A DNA stretch of 64,000 nt from Hexactinellida sp. DTS-2022. Taxonomy: Eukaryota > Porifera > Hexactinellida. The notes below the pieces were generated by a model. The model was not told the DNA's origin, ran no database searches, and saw only the letters and a program-made list of their open reading frames with translations. Below are positions 60,601-64,000 of the stretch, piece by piece (position 1 is the first letter of the stretch; the number at the start of each line of letters is the position of its first letter). Both the position numbers and the translations under genes were made by a program. The stretch covers positions 2,294,001 through 2,358,000 of the forward strand of contig JAPNXP010000003.1 of the NCBI GenBank assembly GCA_028753945.1, read 5' to 3'.

Positions 60601-63600
60601 CCATTTGTTTACAGAGAACTTCTTGCTGTAGAGGAAGTAGATCAGAGGCTGATAATGACCTCACTGAAGATTTTTCGCCGCTCCTCTTACGTTTGCGGGT
60701 ACGTATTCCAACAGCAGAACTATTGTTTACAAGAACTTCTGGTGCGTCGAGGATCATGGAACTTGATTCAATAATAAGTTCTTCAGGTAGGGAATTTGAT
60801 GGTCCTTGGAACAAGTCTGTACTTCCCGTAATTCCACTAAATGCTGTTGTACCCTCTAGCATATCTGTTACCCTCTCCGTCGCAGTGGTTGACAAGTCTT
60901 TGTCAGCAGAAAGGATAAGTATAGCCTCATCATTTATTTCTCCAACTGCATTTGGTCCTCCTGTCTGTCTTGATTCTCGACGACTACTGTCCACATTATA
61001 CTTTGCAGCTCCCTTGAGATTATTCCATTTTTCTTAAGGTCTTTAACATCTCTATTGTTTCCATGGATCGAATTAACCTTTCCTACCATATCGTTCCACA
61101 GTGATTTATTCTTCCTATTGAGGTCAGCACAGTGCCCAGTATACCTCTGAGTAAATCATCAGCGGATTGAATCGCGTCAATTACTTTTTCGAGGTTTTTC
61201 CATTCTTTTTAGCTGAAATTCAAATATTCACTTTAATTTATACTTTTGCAATAACAACAGCCGAAGATGCAGGCCCAGTTGTACTCGACGATAATTCTCA
61301 AGCAAGCAAATCGCAGGAACTTCAAAGAGAATATTCTTTTTAAAGTTAAAAGAATACAGGAAGCTATTACAATAGCATTCCATACACTAATATGCTATTC
61401 TATTACATCCCATGTTGCATTATATCCCTAACTTAATTTAAATGCGTTTAGAGTCACCTCGGGAAGGGTTAATTTGACCCAATTAAGCGGTGAAATCTAT
61501 TAACAGTGGCTCTATTAAGCGGATAATACTGTATTAACAATATACAATACTAGTTATTGAAATATTAGCTGAAATTATGAATGGAGAATTGATCTCGATA
61601 ATGTTTGGCAGCCATATGGTCAGTATCCTCAACCTCAAACAGCTCACTCGAATCAGTTACATTGGAGAATTCGTCATCTAAATAGAGGTTGTTTCCACAT
61701 AATTTCCATGTTATGCAATACTGCACAAGCACTATTATCATGCATACTTTATCTGGAGACATCCGAAGTTCGCCATGAATACAATGAAATCTACGTTTCC
61801 ATCTTCCAAATGTTTGCTCAATTATAAACGTGTTTTCTTATGAGCATAGTTATAATTGAAAATAATTTAAATTATATTAAACTAAGATGAAATGTAATTT
61901 AAATATTGAAATTCTAGTTAAATTTAACATTGGGTTCGGCCTGTGCAACCAGAAGAAGCACACTCCCATCCCGTATGTGAGGGGGTTTATCAATACTACG
62001 TTGAATATTACGTAAAGTCAATTCCAAAAGAATGAACAGTGTACTATAAATATAATTGAATAAATATGAATTTAATTTCGTACTTAGTATGTACTTAAGT
62101 ACAACAATATTAGTGAATACGACTTAAGTACGTACTTAGTATTCTTAGTGAATACGGCCCGGTTTTTTTTTAAACTAATCGCGTTTTTCTAACTAACTAT
62201 TTATTCTAAATCTGTAAGATATTCCAATTTTTGTTTTATTTTAAATCGGATTTTTCTTATTTTATTTCCATGCAAATAATTGGTTTGAAAAACCCGGTTT
62301 CGACTGTATTCAATTTATACTTTTATAGCAATATTAAATCTCTAGATACTTGTAAAGAAGGAGATACTTCCTGCTTCAAAGATTCAGATGAAGATGGCTA
62401 CCCGGACACTGGAATGTTTTGCCCCAACCTAGACGCATTTTGTAAGGATAATTGCCCTACCATCTATAACCCTTCACAAAGCGATTGTAATGAAAATGGT
62501 ATTGGTGATGTATGCGATTATACATGTGAGCCTGAAACAGACCAAACCTTCTTCTATAATTGGACTTGCACTGAAGGCGGTAATGCTCAGTATATGCCTT
62601 GTTTTCAAGGTGATGGAACTGCAAATCGTTTGTGTAAAGAAGATGGAAATTGGAGTGATTTAATAGATACTTCAAACTGTTTCAGTCCAGAATATGTAGT
62701 GTTTCGAGGAAATATATCAATTGATATCTTAGAAAACTTTGCTAATGTTGTTTCTATGAAAGCACCAGAGACTGCTGGGGATGTCGGTGTGATCGTTGAT
62801 ATACTAAATACTACAATTAAGGCTACATTAAATGTCAGCTCAACTGAACGTGATAATATTGTCGATAACACATTGAAAGTAATTGATGTTATAACCGATG
62901 ATTCAAATCTAAAATTGTTAGTACAATCTCAACCAACAACGAATGTCGCACAAAAGATTATTAACATAATGGAGCAACAAGCTAGTAGTCTTGCATTGAA
63001 TCAACCAACCAACATACGTGTGAATACAGCTAAAAATGTATTTCTTGAGATAAAAACGATCAATTTAACTCAAAGCGGAGCACTAGTGATTAATGCATAT
63101 AATATTCAAGGTGAAAAGGAAGGACAAGCTACTCCTAGTGTTATTATTCCAATCCCAAAAGATATCGATCCACAGAAAAGTCTATCTGTTTCAGTGGTTG
63201 TCATGAAGAATATCGGAAAATTGATTACTACCTTTGCCGACGCAATCACTGTTGGTACTGGAGGTCTGAAATTGAGTGCCTTTTCTAATTTCGAGATAGT
63301 ATCACCAGTAATCTCTGTTCAATTATTTTTAGACAATGAACTAATAACAGGCGATGGTACAGATACTCTTGTTGAGTTGTCTGTCCCCCTGTCTCTTAGT
63401 GGAATTGATTTAAATCAGAATTATATTAAGCCCACTTGCCTCGCTTTGAACAACACAGCCAGCTCAAATCCTGAATGGTATGATGGAGGCATACAGAATG
63501 TCTCTAGTATTGATATTGATTCAGATGATATTGTAAGGTGTCTACCAGATCATACTACACCTTTTGTCGTACTAGTTGGTGTGGGTAATTTGGAAAGTCA

Positions 63601-64000
63601 GTCTGTTGTTTTGAATATATTATCTTACGTTGGGTGCTCGCTTTCGGTAATTTGTCTAATGATCAGCTTGGTTATTTATTTACTTTTTGGAAGAAGACTT
63701 TTACGAAAAATCTATCATTTTGTACATTTTCAATTGGCTTTTTCTCTCTGCTTACTCTATTTGACATTTCTCTTTGGTGTAGAACCTGCCTATGCTAACG
63801 TGTGGTTGTACATTCCTTGTAAGTTAGTGACAGTTATAGTACAGTACTTATTGTTAGTTGTATTTCTATGGATGTTGATGGAGGGTCTAGTTGTACTAAT
63901 AATGATAATGTTTCCTTTCCACCAATTTGGATGGAAACACTTTGTTATATTTTCTATAATTTCATGGGCTATTCCATTACTTTATATTGTTCCTTTTATT
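45549..64000 (+). CDS. Adhesion G-protein-coupled receptor with cadherin, FN3, Ig, TSP3-like, HRM, GAIN/GPS and 7TM; 3' end outside window
   Basis: Exons: 45549-45581, 45644-45680, 48454-49068, 49311-49883, 50455-50742, 50990-51325, 53551-53910, 56173-56457, 56927-56997, 57101-57398, 57791-58060, 58123-58193, 58758-59043, 62346 to beyond 64000. All joins are GT/AG with agreeing phase, 1726 codons so far. Signal peptide [19 protein letters not shown]. Then cadherin-like repeats (LQDRNDNAP linker motif, residues 24-419), FN3-type modules (420-627), an Ig-like domain (628-747), FN3-type modules (748-1174), an Asp-rich TSP3-like segment ([11 protein letters not shown]), a hormone-receptor motif (CEPETD...NWTC...[10 protein letters not shown]), GAIN, a degenerate GPS ([15 protein letters not shown]), and helices 1 to 4. 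HRM-GAIN-7TM order identifies the adhesion class, which couples cell or matrix contact to G proteins at the plasma membrane. Ligand and orthologue are unknown. Further phase-1 exons could be hidden in 51326-53550. Confidence 0.88.
46397..46537. mobile_element. pogo-type MITE in receptor intron 2
   Basis: Starts cagtagagtagactctcgtt and ends with the family's right end aaccgtgttcgtatt...cctactgta, directly abutting the next MITE at 46540. Confidence 0.55.
46540..46639. mobile_element. mariner-type MITE (caggtaaacctcccaaagcgg family)
   Basis: Single-unit copy of the 18843-19027 family: TIRs caggtaaacctcccaaagc / gctttgggaggtttacctg. Confidence 0.75.
46881..47070 (+). repeat. 26-bp minisatellite, about 8 copies
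   Basis: The unit tctaatagtccacttctcca plus cttatc is repeated head to tail with almost no divergence for seven copies, with a degenerate eighth. There are no variable spacers. Confidence 0.9.
47376..47562. mobile_element. pogo/Tigger-type MITE
   Basis: Nearly identical to 4692-4896, with one fewer internal repeat; TA on both sides. Nested in the hAT element at 46715-47660. Confidence 0.8.
48454..49883 (+). CDS. Receptor exons 3-4: cadherin-like repeats
   Basis: Exon 3 (48454-49068) encodes [35 protein letters not shown] and [14 protein letters not shown], i.e. the strand pattern and DxNDN calcium linker of cadherins, followed by a second repeat with a Gly/Asn low-complexity loop. Exon 4 (49311-49883) has [27 protein letters not shown] and a further repeat without a clear DxNDN, so calcium binding may be weaker there. 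Both exons are phase 1-1. Confidence 0.85.
51595..51750. mobile_element. hAT-type MITE with poly-G/poly-C blocks (receptor intron)
   Basis: Ends tagaggtggagccagg / ctggatccgcctttg; 8-bp duplication gttggaat (51587-51594 and 51751-51758). Confidence 0.75.
52140..52590. mobile_element. Fold-back MITE in receptor intron
   Basis: Almost the whole 450 bp is an inverted repeat: agtactgttgatgacggttt at the left and aaaccgtcatacaacagtac at the right. Inner arms include ccatggatactttctatcca and its complement. The apparent 72-codon frame inside follows the palindrome and is not a gene. Confidence 0.75.
53244..53378. mobile_element. Palindromic MITE, copy 3
   Basis: Ends cttattctaggaaattaacg / cgttaatttcttataataag match the family at 1-113 and 174-246. 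Confidence 0.6.
53551..53910 (+). CDS. Receptor exon 7: Ig-like domain
   Basis: 120 codons, phase 1-1. Two cysteines in Ig-like context ([11 protein letters not shown] and [10 protein letters not shown]), with several N-glycosylation sequons between, such as NNST and NFTE. The domain lies between two groups of FN3 modules. Confidence 0.75.
54270..56106. mobile_element. Large fold-back element with tandem repeats in its arms (receptor intron 7)
   Basis: Ends cagggacttctttaatatag / tatattaaagaagtccctg. Arms of several hundred bp are inverted copies. In the left arm a 158-bp unit (marked by ggatgtaagttatgcgattt at about 54471 and 54629, variant at 54787) is repeated about three times; the right arm has matching units. 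The centre encodes nothing recognisable. A shortened pogo-type MITE (55693-55803) sits in the right arm. Flanks attataa-like are similar but not a clean duplication. Confidence 0.75.
56173..59043 (+). CDS. Receptor exons 8-13: two tandem three-exon FN3-type blocks
   Basis: Block 1: 56173-56457, 56927-56997, 57101-57398. Block 2: 57791-58060, 58123-58193, 58758-59043. In each, a phase 1-1 exon of 90-95 codons is followed by a 71-bp exon ending in W (NLTLNW; NITILW) that joins in phase 0 to a 95-99 codon exon ending in phase 1. The leading exons share P-x-x-P-x-C and YxD/LDP..C..I.W patterns; the trailing exons share an IIELCG/IIEQCG motif. These are diverged FN3-type folds, so assignment is moderate; the exon pattern shows block duplication. 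Confidence 0.75.
56576..56739. mobile_element. hAT-type MITE (cagcgattcccaacc family)
   Basis: Ends cagcgattcccaacc / ggttgggaaccactg; perfect 8-bp duplication ctttagac (56568-56575 and 56740-56747). Internal phrases ccgtggacccc match the 6230-6353 copy. Confidence 0.85.
59316..59605. mobile_element. hAT-type MITE (caggggcgtcagaag family)
   Basis: Ends caggggcgtcagaag / cttccgacgcccctg; perfect 8-bp duplication gtctggtc (59308-59315 and 59606-59613). Confidence 0.85.
60581..61215 (-). pseudogene. Harbinger Myb/SANT-like DNA-binding protein, frameshifted
   Basis: The upstream part reads [17 protein letters not shown] then [15 protein letters not shown] in two frames, matching the Myb/SANT-like domain (KKKWxDLK) of Harbinger accessory proteins. 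A one-base loss in the A-rich run encoding the lysines (near 61030) shifts the frame; a 137-codon frame then continues to 60581 ([13 protein letters not shown] near its end). In Harbingers this protein imports the transposase into the nucleus and helps target DNA; here it is broken. Confidence 0.65.
61565..61850 (-). pseudogene. HARBI1-type transposase, C-terminal remnant
   Basis: Minus-strand frame [20 protein letters not shown] followed by [13 protein letters not shown] and LYLDDEF. This is the last catalytic Glu region (E in IEQTFG) and the tail of the DDE domain of PIF/Harbinger transposases. An in-frame stop lies just upstream, at the apparent deletion junction, and the first two catalytic residues are absent. 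Confidence 0.75.
62346..64000 (+). CDS. Receptor exon 14 (open at window end): TSP3-like, HRM, GAIN, GPS and helices 1-4
   Basis: A frame of 551 codons without stop to the window edge. The acceptor must be 62344-62345: the alternative at 62327-62328 would hit a stop in the required phase. In order: [20 protein letters not shown] and [20 protein letters not shown] (calcium-type TSP3 spacing); HRM with conserved Cys and Trp ([27 protein letters not shown]); GAIN with many N-glycosylation sites; GPS-like stretch with two of the usual four cysteines; helix 1 ([20 protein letters not shown]), helix 2 ([20 protein letters not shown]), helix 3 ([20 protein letters not shown]), helix 4 starting [16 protein letters not shown]. 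The WMLMEG motif is the hallmark of adhesion and secretin-type receptors. Confidence 0.93.

Larger units (their letters stand above)
60244..62160 (-). mobile_element. PIF/Harbinger transposon, internally deleted
   Basis: Ends gggcccgtattcactaag / cttagtgaatacggccc. On the minus strand it carries remnants of the two genes typical of Harbingers: a Myb/SANT-like protein (about 60581-61215) and the C-terminal end of a HARBI1-type transposase (about 61565-61850). Most of the transposase is missing, so it cannot be autonomous. Confidence 0.8.
60226..62306. mobile_element. mariner-type MITE split by a Harbinger element (receptor last visible intron)
   Basis: Outer ends cagtcgaaatcggg / cccggtttcgactg belong to the family of 4045-4186 and are flanked by TA. 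The inner 60244-62160 segment is a Harbinger derivative. The right end is only about 38 bp from the acceptor of the exon carrying the GAIN and 7TM domains. Confidence 0.8.

Noticed and set aside
62329-62345. Alternative acceptor (ttttatag) for the last receptor exon
   Set aside because: With a phase-1 donor it gives a stop before the TSP3-like segment; the acceptor at 62344-62345 keeps the frame.
1-64000. tRNA and rRNA genes
   Set aside because: I looked for tRNA A/B-box patterns with cloverleaf potential and for conserved rRNA blocks and saw none that I could support.

Overview
The window is AT-rich animal DNA with canonical GT/AG introns, no operons and a heavy load of DNA transposons. The host genes are metazoan (DENND1, TMEM164, PPP1R21, a large adhesion GPCR). 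Their divergence from the vertebrate proteins and the receptor architecture suggest an early-branching animal, most likely a sponge; this taxonomic call is inference. All recognised host genes lie on the + strand.

Layout. 1-1712: palindromic MITEs and an unrecognised single-exon ORF (513-1712). 1713-5787: transposon debris, including a 1.5 kb hAT derivative with three younger elements nested in it. 5788-20152: a five-exon DENND1/connecdenn gene (Rab35 exchange factor family; 686 aa); its second intron holds a 5.8 kb DNA transposon (7642-13490) with long terminal inverted repeats, a perfect 9-bp target-site duplication and an uninterrupted 955-aa transposase-like ORF. 20153-25663: intergenic repeats and a decayed retroelement-type integrase fragment. 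25664-26518: intronless TMEM164. 26519-30896: intergenic repeats. 30897-43553: six-exon PPP1R21 (825 aa). 43554-45548: intergenic repeats. 45549-64000: adhesion GPCR of at least 14 exons, cut by the window end within the seven-helix domain (1726 codons visible). Its ectodomain reads signal peptide, cadherin-like repeats, FN3 modules, an Ig-like domain, more FN3 modules, thrombospondin type-3-like repeat, hormone-receptor motif, GAIN and a degenerate GPS.

Three of the four recognised host genes belong to membrane traffic or lipid biology: DENND1 (Rab35, clathrin), PPP1R21 (early endosome, FERRY complex) and TMEM164 (ether phospholipid acylation). No functional linkage between neighbours is implied.

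Introns and intergenic spaces are built largely from short non-autonomous transposons whose boundaries can be read directly: many hAT-type MITEs with 8-bp duplications, mariner/pogo-type MITEs at TA, fold-back elements with 0.2-0.7 kb arms, a PIF/Harbinger deletion derivative inside a mariner-type MITE, and a Helitron-like dispersed family. The most notable items are the apparently intact MULE/NOF-like transposon and the receptor domain architecture.
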